From NCBI RefSeq assembly GCF_021391675.1, contig NZ_CP090095.1, positions 2,051,501 through 2,115,500 of the forward strand: a stretch of 64,000 nucleotides of DNA, written 5' to 3'. Under the pieces are notes generated by a model. The model was not told the DNA's origin and did not search any database. It was given only the letters and a program-made list of their open reading frames with translations. Positions within the stretch are counted from its first letter, which is position 1; every line of letters begins with the position of its first letter. The position numbers and the translations under genes were made by a program. This document shows, piece after piece, positions 51,609 to 61,348 of this stretch. Origin of the DNA: Neorhizobium galegae. GTDB lineage: Bacteria > Pseudomonadota > Alphaproteobacteria > Rhizobiales > Rhizobiaceae.

Positions 51609-52856
51609 TCAGATCTTCGGATTTTGCGGCTGGAAGAGTTTTCCTTTCTCGCCGATCAGCACGAAGATCAGCCCGATGATCGAGACAGTAAAGAAGCCTG
51701 CGACCAGGGGCAGTGCCGTATCGTTGAAGGCCTGGCCGATCGCGACGCCGATCAGCGCTCCGCCGACCGTGCTCATGAAGCCGAGTACGGCGGACGCCGT
51801 TCCGGCGACATGGCCGAGCGGCTCCATGGCAAGCGAATTGAAATTCGAGCCGATCCAACCGAACTGGAACATGGAGAGCCCGAAAAACACGATGAAGATC
51901 ACGAGCGGCATGGGTTGAGGCCCGAAGATCTGTACGAGCATCCAAACGAATGTGATGCCGATAAAGCCAAGCAGCGAGCCGTGCGAAAGGCGCCGCATGC
52001 CGAAACGCCCGACAAACCGGGCGTTCAGGAAGGATGCCGCAGACATGAACACCGCCACGCAGGCGAAGACCAGCGGAAACCAGACGCCGACATCGTAGAT
52101 CCCGACATAAATCTGTTGGGCCGAGTTGATGAAGCCGAACATGGCGCCGAAGATGAATGTGCTGGCAATCGTGTAGCAGAGGGCGAGGCGATTGGTCAGA
52201 ACGATCTGGAAGGCGTGCAGGATTGAGGAAATGGTGAAGGGACGCACATCGGCCGGATCGAGCGTTTCCGGAAGGCGCGCATACATCCAGAAGCCGATGC
52301 AGAGCGAGGCGACGGCCATGAACACGAAAATCAGGTGCCAGTTGCCGAACAGCATGATCACCTGGCCGGTGGCAGGCGCGATGACCGGCACGACCATGAA
52401 GACCATCATGATCAGCGACATCACTTCCGCCATGGCGCGACCACCGTATACGTCGCGCACGATCGAAATGGAAATCACCCGTGTTGCGGCCGCTCCGGCA
52501 CCCTGGATGAAGCGAAGGGCCAGCAGCGCTCCGAATGACGGCGCGACGACGGCGCCGACCGCGCAGATGAAATAGAGGCCGAGGCCGAAGAGCATCGGGT
52601 TCCTGCGACCGAAACGGTCGGAGATCGGTCCATAGATGATCTGCGCGGCGCCGAGGCCGAAGAGATAGGCGGAGACTACATATTGCCGATGGTTCTCGTT
52701 GGCGACGCCAAGCGAGGCGCCGATCTCCTGCAGGCCGGGGAGCATGATGTCGATGGCAAGCGAATTGATGGCCATCAGCATCGCCATCATCGCGATGAAT
52801 TCGATCCGGCCCATGCCGCGCAGGCGGTCCGGGGCAGTTTGTGAAGGATTTGTCAC
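51609..52856 (-). CDS. Bcr/CflA-type multidrug MFS exporter
   Basis: A 415-residue transporter with 12 hydrophobic segments. Family marks are MAINSLAIDIMLPGL in helix 1, GPISDRFGRRNPML between helices 2 and 3, and RFIQGAGAAATRVISISIVRD in helix 4-5. Probably a proton-driven efflux pump; substrates unknown. The start is GTG 52856, with AAGGA about eight bases upstream. Confidence 0.87.
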   Translation of the reverse strand: MTNPSQTAPDRLRGMGRIEFIAMMAMLMAINSLAIDIMLPGLQEIGASLGVANENHRQYVVSAYLFGLGAAQIIYGPISDRFGRRNPMLFGLGLYFICAVGAVVAPSFGALLALRFIQGAGAAATRVISISIVRDVYGGRAMAEVMSLIMMVFMVVPVIAPATGQVIMLFGNWHLIFVFMAVASLCIGFWMYARLPETLDPADVRPFTISSILHAFQIVLTNRLALCYTIASTFIFGAMFGFINSAQQIYVGIYDVGVWFPLVFACVAVFMSAASFLNARFVGRFGMRRLSHGSLLGFIGITFVWMLVQIFGPQPMPLVIFIVFFGLSMFQFGWIGSNFNSLAMEPLGHVAGTASAVLGFMSTVGGALIGVAIGQAFNDTALPLVAGFFTVSIIGLIFVLIGEKGKLFQPQNPKI

Positions 52857-52878
52857 AGCAGTTTCCTAAACAACGTGA

Positions 52879-52903
52879 AAGGCGCCGTTGGGAGCGGCGC
52901 CTT
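52879..52903 (-). terminator. Terminator after grxD
   Basis: A 9-bp stem AAGGCGCCG/CGGCGCCTT with a 7-nt loop (52879-52903), followed on the minus strand by a T/C-rich stretch, 43 nt after the grxD stop. Confidence 0.7.
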
Positions 52904-52945
52904 GAAAATGTCTTTTAAATATCCCGGACAGCAGCCCGGAAAATC

Positions 52946-53281
52946 TCAGGCCGCGCCGCGGACTCCGATGCCCTGTTCCTGCAGGTGAGTCTGCAATTCC
53001 CCGGACTGGAACATCTCGCGGACGATATCGCAACCGCCGACGAACTCGCCCTTGACGTAAAGCTGCGGAATCGTCGGCCAGTTCGAGTAGTCCTTGATGC
53101 CCTGGCGGATCTCCGCATCGGCGAGCACGTTGACGCCCTTATAATCCAGGCCGAGATAGTCGAGAATCTGCACGACCTGGCCCGAGAAACCACACTGCGG
53201 GAACTGCGGGGTGCCCTTCATGAAGAGAACCACGTCATTGGTCTTCACTTCGTTGGCGATAAAATCGGTAATTCCGCTCAT
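52946..53281 (-). CDS. grxD: Monothiol glutaredoxin, Grx4 type
   Basis: A 111-residue CGFS glutaredoxin that carries or passes on a [2Fe-2S] cluster with glutathione and partners BolA. PQCGFSGQ is at residues 28-35, with [19 protein letters not shown] after it (cis-Pro and GG motifs). AAAGGA precedes ATG 53281. bolA lies 400 nt upstream on the same strand, in line with the Grx-BolA partnership. Confidence 0.95.
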   Translation of the reverse strand: MSGITDFIANEVKTNDVVLFMKGTPQFPQCGFSGQVVQILDYLGLDYKGVNVLADAEIRQGIKDYSNWPTIPQLYVKGEFVGGCDIVREMFQSGELQTHLQEQGIGVRGAA

Positions 53282-53437
53282 GTCCTATCCTTTCACATGC
53301 GGTTTCAAGGGCCGCTGCGCTGCGTCATCTGCCTTAAATAGCAACGTGGCATCGGGAATTCCAGCGGAATAGTCCGTTGGAAAGCGCTTATTGCCTCGCT
53401 GACTGCCGTTTAAGCCATGGACCCAAGTGCATTTGCG

Positions 53438-53686
53438 TCAGCGGCTGCGCTGCTTGCTGCGACTTGCCGGGGTGCGTCGGCGGCTCACCTGTTTCGTCGC
53501 CGGCTTCGCCGCGCGTCTGGCTGTGGTCTTGGTGCGTGCAGTCTTATTGGCGAAACGCCCGGTAGTGGCCGAGCGGATCTGCCGCTTCTTGCGTTTGGCG
53601 GGCGTGCGGCCATGCGACTTTCCGAGAAGTTCCTTCAGGGCAGTTTCGACGAGGCCGGTAACGATCTCCTTGATCAGGTCAGGCAT
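53438..53686 (-). CDS. Small basic protein of unknown function
   Basis: An 82-residue protein: amphipathic N-terminal helix (LIKEIVTGLVETALKELLG) then a very Lys/Arg-rich disordered tail (AKRKKRQIRSATTGRF, RTKTTARRAAKP). The tail may bind nucleic acid. The ATG has GGAG six bases upstream and starts just after the bolA stop, so it is coupled to bolA. Unknown function; I infer it is real from coupling and codon use. Confidence 0.6.
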   Translation of the reverse strand: MPDLIKEIVTGLVETALKELLGKSHGRTPAKRKKRQIRSATTGRFANKTARTKTTARRAAKPATKQVSRRRTPASRSKQRSR

Positions 53687-53689
53687 CGC

Positions 53690-53926
53690 TCACTCCGCCG
53701 GAGCCGAAGTCTGCAATGCCAGCGCGTGGAGCACGCCGCCCATATTGCCCTTCAGAGCCTCGTAGACCATCTGGTGCTGCTGCACCCGGCTCTTTCCCCG
53801 GAACGCTTCCGCCACCACTTCCGCGGCATAATGATCGCCGTCGCCAGCAAGATCCCGGATGGTGACCTTGGCACCGGGAATGCCGGCCTTGATCAGGTCT
53901 TCGATTTCACCGGGTCTCATAGCCAT
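53690..53926 (-). CDS. bolA: BolA family protein
   Basis: A 78-residue BolA-fold protein with the typical GDHYAAEVVAEAFRGKSRVQQHQMVYEAL pattern (shown in part: GDHYAAEVV, RVQQHQMVYEALKG), binding CGFS glutaredoxin clusters and/or DNA. ATG 53926 has AAAGGGA upstream; the frame is open to 53986. Confidence 0.92.
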   Translation of the reverse strand: MAMRPGEIEDLIKAGIPGAKVTIRDLAGDGDHYAAEVVAEAFRGKSRVQQHQMVYEALKGNMGGVLHALALQTSAPAE

Positions 53927-54033
53927 GATGTCGTCCCTTTTCTCTCCGCGGGACTCAAAACCGCGGAACCTTTTGTGAGGATACACTGCCTCAAAGCTGC
54001 TCCCCGGTCAAAGCTGGATCGAACGGCTCCGCC

Positions 54034-54717
54034 TCAATGGTGCAAGAATACGTGTTTCACCTTGTGGAGGCTGGCTTTGGCTCGGGTTCTGAGCGGTGGA
54101 AGATGCTGCGTGCGGGAGAAGCGGAAAAGCCAGATGGAACTCAGGGTCAGGATCATGAAACCGTAGGATTCAATGCTCTCCTCCATCACGACAATATCGA
54201 AATGCTCGGCAAGTTGGCTGCAGGCGAGAACGGCGGCAACCAGGGCCAGCGGCCAGGAAAGGCGTGGATGAATGGCTCGGAGAAGGCCTCCTCTATGGCG
54301 ATATTCGAACACGATCGTCGCGATCAGCAGGATAAGAGCCGCCGCGCCGATAATAATCGGCAGCCAGGTCTTCGACACGCAATAAACTGTCACATTGTCG
54401 CGGCATATTGGCATCTCGCGCATGAAGAAGACGATGGAGATGCAGGCTGTCGTGATTGCGACGAAGCGGGCCAATATCCGCGTCCCCAATGCCGCCATGA
54501 CGGCAAAAAGGGCGGTGATGGCAAGCGAAGCGGACTGAATGTCTTCGATGGGGCCGTCTTCATTGAAGATATCGCGGGTAGTCATACCCAACTTCGAAAA
54601 AACCATCCAAGCCAGAACGTTCAGGCAAAGGGTGATGATCAGTGCATCGAGCCAGATGCGCTTGTAGTGCCAGGTCGGGCCCGATGACCTCAACCAGGTC
54701 AAAATCGGCATAAGCAT
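54034..54717 (-). CDS. Multi-pass membrane protein of unknown function
   Basis: A 227-residue protein with six likely membrane segments (from about residues 22, 60, 83, 115, 150 and 180) and a basic C-terminus. A pair of Cys (PICRDNVTVYCVSK) sits in a loop probably on the periplasmic side. I do not recognise the family. Start ATG 54717 or 54711. It lies 107 nt downstream of bolA and 150 nt from purL, all on the minus strand. Confidence 0.6.
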   Translation of the reverse strand: MLMPILTWLRSSGPTWHYKRIWLDALIITLCLNVLAWMVFSKLGMTTRDIFNEDGPIEDIQSASLAITALFAVMAALGTRILARFVAITTACISIVFFMREMPICRDNVTVYCVSKTWLPIIIGAAALILLIATIVFEYRHRGGLLRAIHPRLSWPLALVAAVLACSQLAEHFDIVVMEESIESYGFMILTLSSIWLFRFSRTQHLPPLRTRAKASLHKVKHVFLHH

Positions 54718-54868
54718 TTTTTGCGCTTACTTTCCTAATTCAGAAAGCCGCAATGCTTATCGGGACAGCCCGAGTCCATCAATCCCTCGGGCTTCAAATT
54801 TTGTTCACCTGTGCAAACAAACCGCGATCTGGAAACCACGGTCATGGCGACAGGCTGATCCGGATGGG

Positions 54869-57076
54869 TTAGGCCATGAAGGTTGGGAACCAGCTCTCAT
54901 GGGCCTCGGTAAGCTGCGGCACCGCGATGCTGACGAGATCGTCGACCACGAGGCTGTCGCCAGCGACCGTGCCGAGTGTGCGGAAGGGCACGCCTGCGCC
55001 TTCTGCATTCGCCTGCACGAAATTGGCGAGATCGGCCGGTACCGCGATCACGTAGCGGGCCTGGTCTTCGCCAAACAGCAGCCCATGGGCCGGGCCGCGC
55101 TGCTCCTTGAGGCTGACCTTCATACCCTTGGCCGAGGCCATCGCCATTTCGGCAAGCGTGATCGCAAGGCCGCCCGAGGAAATGTCGTGGCAGGCCGTCA
55201 CCTGGCCGTTGCGGATGAGGGAGCGGACGAAATCGCCGTTGCGGCGCTCGGCCTTCAAATCGACTTCCGGCGGCGGGCCGTCGATCGTGTCGAGAATGTC
55301 GCGCAGATAGACCGAAGAGCCGAGATGGCTGCCATCGGTCCCGATCATGATCAGCTTGTCGCCGTCATTGGCAGAACCGATCTTCGCCATCTTCTGCCAG
55401 TCGGGCAGGAGGCCTACACCGGCAATCGTCGGGGTCGGCAGGATCGCGACGCCATTGGTCTCGTTGTAGAGCGATACGTTGCCGGAAACGATCGGGAAAT
55501 CGAGCGCCTTGCAGGCCTCGCCGATGCCCTTGATGGCGCCGACCAACTGACCCATGATTTCCGGTTTTTCCGGATTGCCGAAATTGAGGTTGTCGGTCGC
55601 GGCGAGCGGCTCCGCGCCGGTGGCGACGATATTGCGCCAGCATTCGGCGACCGCCTGCTTGCCGCCTTCGAACGGATCGGCCTCGACATAACGCGGCGTG
55701 ACGTCGGACGAGAAGGCGAGCGCCTTGGTCGGATGGCTTTCGATGCGCACGACGCCGGCATCGCCGCCCGGACGCTGCAGCGAATTGCCCTGGATCAGCG
55801 TGTCATACTGCTCCCAGACCCAGCGGCGGCTGGACTGGTTGGCCGACCCGATGAGCTTCAACAGGGCTTGGTTATAGTCGGCGGGTGCGGCGACCTGCGA
55901 AGCGGGCAGGGGCGCGCGAACATTCGACTGGACCCATGGCCGATCGTATTCCGGAGCCTGGTCGCCGAGATCCTTGATCGGCAGGTTGGCGACTTCTTCG
56001 CCCTGGTGCAGCACGCGGAAGCGCAGGTCGTCGGTGGTCTTGCCGACGATCGCGAAATCGAGGCCCCACTTGACGAAGATCGCCTTCGCCTGCTCTTCCT
56101 TTTCCGGCTGCAGCACCATGAGCATGCGCTCCTGGCTTTCCGAAAGCATCATTTCGTAGGCCGTCATCCGGTCCTCGCGCACCGGCACCTTGTCGAGGTC
56201 GAGTTCGATGCCGAGATCGCCCTTGGCGCCCATTTCGACGGCCGAGCAGGTGAGGCCGGCCGCGCCCATGTCCTGGATGGCGATCACCGCGCCGGTCGCC
56301 ATCAGTTCGAGGCAGGCTTCCAGCAGGCACTTTTCGGTGAAGGGATCGCCGACCTGAACGGTGGGGCGTTTCTCCTCGATGGATTCGTCGAATTCGGCCG
56401 ATGCCATGGTGGCTCCGCCAACACCATCGCGGCCGGTCTTGGCGCCGAGATAAACGACCGGCAGACCAACGCCCTTGGCTTCCGATAGGAAGATGGCATT
56501 CGACTTGGCAAGCCCGGCCGCAAACGCGTTGACCAGGATATTGCCGTTGTAGCGCGGATCGAACTCCACTTCGCCGCCGACCGTCGGAACGCCGAAGGAA
56601 TTGCCGTAACCGCCGACACCGGCGACGACGCCTGACACGAGATGCTTGGTTTTCGGATGATCGGGCGCGCCGAAGCGTAGCGCGTTCATCGCCGCGATCG
56701 GGCGGGCGCCCATGGTGAAGACGTCGCGCAGGATGCCGCCGACACCCGTCGCCGCGCCCTGGTAGGGCTCGATATAGGACGGGTGGTTGTGGCTCTCCAT
56801 CTTGAAGACGACGCAATCGCCGTCGTCGATGTCGACGACGCCGGCATTCTCGCCCGGCCCTTGAATGACGCGCGGCCCCTTGGTCGGTAGCGTTCGCAGC
56901 CATTTCTTCGAGGATTTGTAGGAGCAGTGCTCGTTCCACATGGCCGAGAAGATACCGAGTTCCGTGAATGTCGGCTCGCGGCCGATCAGATCGAGAATCC
57001 GCTGATATTCGTCGGGCTTCAAGCCGTGCGAGGCGACGAGTTCGGGGGTGATCGCGATACTGTTCGGGATGGTCAT
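54869..57076 (-). CDS. purL: Phosphoribosylformylglycinamidine synthase subunit PurL
   Basis: Synthetase subunit of FGAM synthase, which works with PurS and PurQ. The 735-residue product is the small PurL form: [16 protein letters not shown] near residue 46 (catalytic His), [10 protein letters not shown] near 92, [16 protein letters not shown], a central [18 protein letters not shown], and the second half from about residue 430. ATG 57076; purQ and purS lie further upstream on the same strand but not adjacent. Confidence 0.97.
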   Translation of the reverse strand: MTIPNSIAITPELVASHGLKPDEYQRILDLIGREPTFTELGIFSAMWNEHCSYKSSKKWLRTLPTKGPRVIQGPGENAGVVDIDDGDCVVFKMESHNHPSYIEPYQGAATGVGGILRDVFTMGARPIAAMNALRFGAPDHPKTKHLVSGVVAGVGGYGNSFGVPTVGGEVEFDPRYNGNILVNAFAAGLAKSNAIFLSEAKGVGLPVVYLGAKTGRDGVGGATMASAEFDESIEEKRPTVQVGDPFTEKCLLEACLELMATGAVIAIQDMGAAGLTCSAVEMGAKGDLGIELDLDKVPVREDRMTAYEMMLSESQERMLMVLQPEKEEQAKAIFVKWGLDFAIVGKTTDDLRFRVLHQGEEVANLPIKDLGDQAPEYDRPWVQSNVRAPLPASQVAAPADYNQALLKLIGSANQSSRRWVWEQYDTLIQGNSLQRPGGDAGVVRIESHPTKALAFSSDVTPRYVEADPFEGGKQAVAECWRNIVATGAEPLAATDNLNFGNPEKPEIMGQLVGAIKGIGEACKALDFPIVSGNVSLYNETNGVAILPTPTIAGVGLLPDWQKMAKIGSANDGDKLIMIGTDGSHLGSSVYLRDILDTIDGPPPEVDLKAERRNGDFVRSLIRNGQVTACHDISSGGLAITLAEMAMASAKGMKVSLKEQRGPAHGLLFGEDQARYVIAVPADLANFVQANAEGAGVPFRTLGTVAGDSLVVDDLVSIAVPQLTEAHESWFPTFMA

Positions 57077-57186
57077 GATCTTCTCTGGATTGAAGGGCCA
57101 AGCTCTTGGCGCTCTTTAACCTATGTCGCAATGCGGCGCGACAGGAAAATACTGCCATGCGGCGGTACGGCGTTGCGGCCGGAAAA

Positions 57187-57211
57187 CAAAAAGCGCCGGA
57201 AAACCGGCGCC
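57187..57211 (-). terminator. Terminator after the PagL-like gene
   Basis: A 7-bp stem GCGCCGG/CCGGCGC with a 4-nt loop, followed on the minus strand by five T, 26 nt after the gene's stop. Confidence 0.75.
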
Positions 57212-57236
57212 TCAGTTGGAAAATACTCTATCTGGA

Positions 57237-57791
57237 TCAGAACTTGTAGCCGACCGCGATGCCTGCGTAGGAGAGGCCGTCGTTGTGATCGCACAGATCG
57301 GCGTTCGAAGAGTGCTCGACGGTCGCAAGAACGCGCCAGTTGTTGGTGATGTTGTAACCGAGGCCGAGCGACTCATGGAAGAGCACATGGCAGCCGAGCT
57401 TCGGACCGTCGTTCGGCTTGTCGAGGTTGCCGTTGTTGAAGGCGCCGCCGAAGCCGAGATCGACGAAGATCTTGTCGGTGATCGGTGCCGTCCAGGTGAA
57501 GCCCGCAAAGACCTGGCTCGCTTCGCCTGCCGTCGACACGATCGCGCCGACATGGACGCGCGGACGCAGCATGTGGTCCATGAAGCTCTGGGCATGGCGC
57601 TGGTCGAAGGGGTCGAAGAAGACGGTGGCGGACGGGAATGCGCCCTTCTCGAACGTGCTCTTGCTCTGGATCGAACCGGAAACGCCGATTCGCACTTCAT
57701 CGAACAGCCGCTCCTGCGCAAAGGCCGTGGAAGACAGCGCCGACGCCGCCAGAACTGCACCGACCACGGATCCGAAAAATGCCTTGTTCAT
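57237..57791 (-). CDS. PagL-like acyloxyacyl/lipid A 3-O-deacylase
   Basis: A 184-residue outer-membrane protein: signal peptide at residues 1-25 (SSTAFAQE), then alternating beta strands. The catalytic PagL-type His-Ser pair is in VEHSSNADL near residue 158, and the chain ends in the beta-barrel signature YKF with terminal Phe. The family removes an acyl chain from lipid A; activity here is inferred. It lies between the purQ side lipoprotein and purL, with a terminator after it. Confidence 0.8.
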   Translation of the reverse strand: MNKAFFGSVVGAVLAASALSSTAFAQERLFDEVRIGVSGSIQSKSTFEKGAFPSATVFFDPFDQRHAQSFMDHMLRPRVHVGAIVSTAGEASQVFAGFTWTAPITDKIFVDLGFGGAFNNGNLDKPNDGPKLGCHVLFHESLGLGYNITNNWRVLATVEHSSNADLCDHNDGLSYAGIAVGYKF

Positions 57792-58012
57792 TCCATCGTC
57801 CTCATACGCGCCGCGATTTTTGCGGCTGGCGCGATCCCGCGATACGGGCCGCCCGCTTCTCGATGACGAAAGTGGTACAATGACGGGTAGCGCCCGTCCA
57901 GCGCCGGTTCACAGACCGTTATGACTTGTGGCGAAAAAACGCAAAGATTCGGGCGGGCCGGTGCAGAGCTGCAACAGATTGTTTACAGAGATGTAAATTC
58001 AAATGGTTAATA

Positions 58013-58411
58013 TCAGCAGCCGCTCGCGCCACCGGCCCAGCGGAGCACATCGCGCTTGATTCTCTCGCCTTCCGGGCCGCCCATCATCGGACCGAACGCG
58101 TCGAGACGGGCGGGGTTGCCCTCCGCCTGCACCACCAGCATCGGGCGCGATTCGGGACTGTTGCGCGGCACGGCGAGAATGCGCGGCCGGCCGGAGAAGG
58201 AGTTGAGTTCCGGTGCCAGCCGATAGGGCTTGAAGGCCGCGTCGCCCGACTTGAACCAGCAGCTATTGGCGGCGAGCGCCACGCGCTCCATCGTCGGCAG
58301 CGCCGCACGGTTCGCCGTCACCGCCGCCGGGCGTTCCGATTGGCAGGCGGAAAGCGCTAAGCCAAGGGCGGCGAGAGGAAATGCAGAGAGCAGGCGATAA
58401 GTGAACGGCAT
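58013..58411 (-). CDS. Small lipoprotein of unknown function
   Basis: A 132-residue protein with a lipobox signal peptide ending LALSAC (Cys about residue 23), then a short domain with RVALAANSCWFKSGD and ending GGASGC. The last Cys may pair with an inner one. Unknown; start ATG 58411. Same strand as the pur genes. Confidence 0.65.
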   Translation of the reverse strand: MPFTYRLLSAFPLAALGLALSACQSERPAAVTANRAALPTMERVALAANSCWFKSGDAAFKPYRLAPELNSFSGRPRILAVPRNSPESRPMLVVQAEGNPARLDAFGPMMGGPEGERIKRDVLRWAGGASGC

Positions 58412-58467
58412 CAAACGTCCTGACGTGGTTTCGATCGTTCTGGGATCGATCCGGATAAGATGAAGGT

Positions 58468-59148
58468 TCAGGCGGTCGCGGCGATCACATCGAGCGCCGA
58501 GGCGAAAATCCCGCGCCCGTCATTGCCGCCATGGGCGGCTTCGATCAGGTTTTCCGGATGCGGCATCATGCCGAGCACGTTGCCGCGCGTGTTCATGACG
58601 CCGGCGATGTCGTTCAGGGAGCCGTTCGGGTTGGTGCCTTCCGCATAACGGAAGACGATTTCGCCACGATCTTCCATGCCGGACAACGTCTCCGCATCGA
58701 CGAAATAGTTGCCGTCGTGATGGGCGACCGGGCAACGGAGCACCTGGCCCTTTTCATAGGCCCGGGTGAAATCCGTGTCGGCATTGACCACTTCGAGCTT
58801 CACTTCCTTGCAGACGAACTTCAGCGAGGAATTGCGCATCAGGGCGCCAGGTAGCATGCCGGCTTCGACGAGGATCTGGAAGCCGTTGCAGACGCCGAGC
58901 ACCTTGACGCCCTTGTCTGCCTTGTCCCGGATCGCCTGCATGACCGGCATGCGGGCCGCGATCGCTCCGCAGCGCAGATAGTCGCCATAGGAAAAACCGC
59001 CCGGAATGACGATGAGGTCGACATCATCCGGAATGTCGGTCTCGGTCTGCCAGATGGTGATCGGCGCCTCGCCTGAAATCTTGGTGAGGGCGGCGATCAT
59101 GTCGCGATCGCGATTGAGACCGGGAAGCTGAACGACGGCGGATTTCAT
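58468..59148 (-). CDS. purQ: Phosphoribosylformylglycinamidine synthase subunit PurQ
   Basis: Glutaminase subunit supplying ammonia to PurL. The 226-residue class I amidotransferase shows [19 protein letters not shown] (shown in part: [13 protein letters not shown]), the nucleophile in GVCNGFQIL, and the His-Glu pair in MPHPENL. ATG 59148 overlaps the preceding small gene's stop (ATGA). Confidence 0.96.
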   Translation of the reverse strand: MKSAVVQLPGLNRDRDMIAALTKISGEAPITIWQTETDIPDDVDLIVIPGGFSYGDYLRCGAIAARMPVMQAIRDKADKGVKVLGVCNGFQILVEAGMLPGALMRNSSLKFVCKEVKLEVVNADTDFTRAYEKGQVLRCPVAHHDGNYFVDAETLSGMEDRGEIVFRYAEGTNPNGSLNDIAGVMNTRGNVLGMMPHPENLIEAAHGGNDGRGIFASALDVIAATA

Positions 59149-59402
59149 GGGTGCGGTTCAAACCTTGCCTGTGCCTCGGCGAGCTCGCGCAATTCGAGGC
59201 GGTTTTCGATTCTCTCCAACCTGGCATCCAGCTGATGCAACATGGTATAGAGGTTGTTGATATCGCTCTGATGCGCGTGAACGACCAAACGCATCGAATT
59301 CATCTCATTCCGCAGATCGCGAATGGCGGTGTCCGACTTGTCAGCTCGCTGATGGAGTCGTCGCAGAAGCTCATTGATGAGTTCCTGGGAAACGTCAGCC
59401 AC
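59145..59402 (-). CDS. Small coiled-coil protein, paralogue of its upstream neighbour
   Basis: An 85-residue helical protein, with the heptad-rich segment [16 protein letters not shown] before RELAEAQAR near the end. GTG 59402 has GGAG six bases upstream. It overlaps purQ by 4 nt (coupled) and the neighbouring gene by 8 nt. Sequence similarity to that neighbour covers the first 16 residues ([16 protein letters not shown]) and the RELAExQAR stretch. No known function. Confidence 0.6.
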   Translation of the reverse strand: MADVSQELINELLRRLHQRADKSDTAIRDLRNEMNSMRLVVHAHQSDINNLYTMLHQLDARLERIENRLELRELAEAQARFEPHP

Positions 59403-59601
59403 GATACGCTCCGTATCGATCGAAACGGTCGCCGAAAAGCTCCTTCTTCAAGGCTTCGGTTCGCGCTTGTCCCTCGGCAAGCTCGCGGTTCGTCTCCTTC
59501 ATGAAGCTGACAAGCTCTTCAAGCGACTCAAGCGTCTGCTTGCTACGCTCGTCGAGCTTCAACATCTCCTCGTAGAGCATTTCGTTTGTGACTTCGGCCA
59601 T
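59395..59601 (-). CDS. Small coiled-coil protein, paralogue of its downstream neighbour
   Basis: A 68-residue acidic helical protein (MAEVTNEMLYEEMLKLDERS start), with RELAEGQAR in the middle. ATG 59601 has GGAG six bases upstream in a context, GGAGCGTGTG, nearly the same as before the neighbouring gene. It lies 17 nt downstream of purS on the same strand. Unknown function; probably a diverged duplicate of the gene at 59145. Confidence 0.6.
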   Translation of the reverse strand: MAEVTNEMLYEEMLKLDERSKQTLESLEELVSFMKETNRELAEGQARTEALKKELFGDRFDRYGAYRG

Positions 59602-59618
59602 CACACGCTCCGCAACCT

Positions 59619-59861
59619 TCAGTCGAGGGCTATAGTATAGTTCTCAATCACAGTGTTTGCCAACAGCTTCTCGCACATGGCTTTGAGGTCCGCCTCGGCC
59701 TTCGCCTTGTCGGTGCCCTCGAGTTCAAGGTCGAAGACCTTGCCCTGGCGCACATGTCCGACGCCGGAAAAACCGAGACTGCCGAGCGCGCCTTCGATGG
59801 CCTTGCCCTGCGGATCGAGAACGCCGTTCTTGAGCGTGACCGTCACGCGTGCCTTGATCAC
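59619..59861 (-). CDS. purS: Phosphoribosylformylglycinamidine synthase subunit PurS
   Basis: Small structural subunit that links PurQ and PurL. The 80-residue product has the family pattern ARVTVTLKNGVLDPQGKAI, SLGFSGVGHVRQGKVFDLEL (each given in part) and MCEKLLANTVIENY. The GTG 59861 fits the family length. It follows purC by 16 nt. Confidence 0.93.
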   Translation of the reverse strand: MIKARVTVTLKNGVLDPQGKAIEGALGSLGFSGVGHVRQGKVFDLELEGTDKAKAEADLKAMCEKLLANTVIENYTIALD

Positions 59862-59877
59862 AGATCCAACCCCCAGA

Positions 59878-60642
59878 TTACTTGACGAGAACCGGTCCGG
59901 TGCCGCGGACAGGTTCGTTCTCATTGATGATGCCGAGACGCCGCGCGACTTCCGAATAAGCTTCCACAAGCCCGCCCAGATCCTGCCGGAAACGGTCCTT
60001 GTCCATCTTTTCCCTGGTTTCGATATCCCAGAGGCGGCAGCTGTCCGGCGAGATCTCGTCGGCGAGAATGATGCGCATCATGTCGCCTTCGAACAGGCGG
60101 CCGCATTCGATCTTGAAATCGACGAGCTGAATACCGACGCCGAGGAAAAGCCCGGAGAGGAAGTCGTTGACGCGGATGGCGAGCGCCATGATGTCGTCGA
60201 GTTCGGCGGGGTTCGCCCAGCCGAAAGCGGTGATGTGCTCCTCGGAGACCATCGGATCGGCGAGCGCGTCCGACTTGTAGTAGAACTCGATGATCGAGCG
60301 CGGCAGGACCATGCCTTCCTCGATGCCGAGGCGGGTCGAGAGCGATCCGGCGGCAACGTTGCGCACCACGATCTCGAGCGGAATCATCTCCACTTCCTTG
60401 ATCAGCTGCTCGCGCATGTTCAGCCGGCGGATGAAATGCGTCGGGATGCCGATCTTGTTCAGATGGGTGAAGAGGTATTCCGAGATACGGTTGTTGAGTA
60501 CACCCTTGCCGTCGATGACGTCATGTTTCTTCTTGTTGAAGGCAGTGGCGTCGTCCTTGAAAAACTGGATCAGCGTGCCGGGCTCGGGGCCTTCATAAAG
60601 GATTTTGGCCTTGCCTTCGTAGATACGGCGGCGACGGTTCAT
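59878..60642 (-). CDS. purC: Phosphoribosylaminoimidazole-succinocarboxamide synthase
   Basis: Adds aspartate to CAIR in purine synthesis. The 254-residue product shows the [15 protein letters not shown]-binding loop near residue 9, [29 protein letters not shown] (given in part: [18 protein letters not shown]) and DFKIECGR near residue 174. ATG 60642. First gene of the purine cluster on this strand. Confidence 0.96.
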   Translation of the reverse strand: MNRRRRIYEGKAKILYEGPEPGTLIQFFKDDATAFNKKKHDVIDGKGVLNNRISEYLFTHLNKIGIPTHFIRRLNMREQLIKEVEMIPLEIVVRNVAAGSLSTRLGIEEGMVLPRSIIEFYYKSDALADPMVSEEHITAFGWANPAELDDIMALAIRVNDFLSGLFLGVGIQLVDFKIECGRLFEGDMMRIILADEISPDSCRLWDIETREKMDKDRFRQDLGGLVEAYSEVARRLGIINENEPVRGTGPVLVK

Positions 60643-61348
60643 GATTCTTGTCTCATTGTTGGCGCCCCTGGTGGACGCAATGGATGATGTTGAGCGGTCC
60701 CTTATCGGAAAAGAACGGGTTTCACAATGCGGGCCTCCAAACCTTTGTGGGCGAGGGGTGGGCGAAGCGCAACCAGGAATCAGTGAGCTTCAGACTACAC
60801 GGGTTATCGAAGGGTTTGCTCTGGCAACTGGGGTGTCCGGGCTGAAAGGGCGGTAATAAACAGGAAAAGCGGGGACCCGTGACATATATGCTCTTTGTGA
60901 CCGGGCCAAAGCCGTTGAGGACCAATTTACCCGTGACCAAAGCTTGCGGTTTCGCGCGGGAACTCGCCGCAAGGGGCTGATGGCCCCCGGATCGCACGGC
61001 TGCTCACTGTGCCGATGCAGGCGCCTACGCCTGTGATCTGGGATTCCAATCCTCGACGGCAACCCTCGGCAGGACTTAGCCACCAAATTGCGTCATGATT
61101 TCGACGCGACCGGTGTCGCAAATCCAGGCGAGGAGCTGCGATTGGCGATGCCGGACCTGCTGACAGACACGGCCAAGGGGGTGCGGGCAAAGACAGCAGG
61201 CACAGGTTTCCCCGAGGCGAAATTCGCATTCGTCAATTGCCGGCCACGATTCCGCTTCCGTCAATGCCGGAATCGACGTTCCGCCGATTGCGCTCGCCTC
61301 GTCTTTTGATTAAGGGGTCCCATATAAGTTCACTTTGGGAGACCCGAG
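60643..61348. other. 706-bp intergenic region between purC and the DUF1476 gene
   Basis: Only short open frames without homology or consistent codon use are found on either strand; one minus frame at 61076-61264 is Cys-rich but has no support. I see no tRNA, riboswitch or repeat. It should contain divergent promoters for purC and the DUF1476 gene. Confidence 0.6.

Noticed and set aside
54899..56488. 529-residue plus-strand frame opposite purL
   Set aside because: Shadow of purL.
61076..61264. 62-residue Cys-rich minus-strand frame in the purC upstream gap
   Set aside because: No ribosome site of note, no homology recognised, and overlapping frames of similar length on both strands.
60643..61348. 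tRNA or purine riboswitch upstream of purC
   Set aside because: No cloverleaf or riboswitch core elements could be found by reading.
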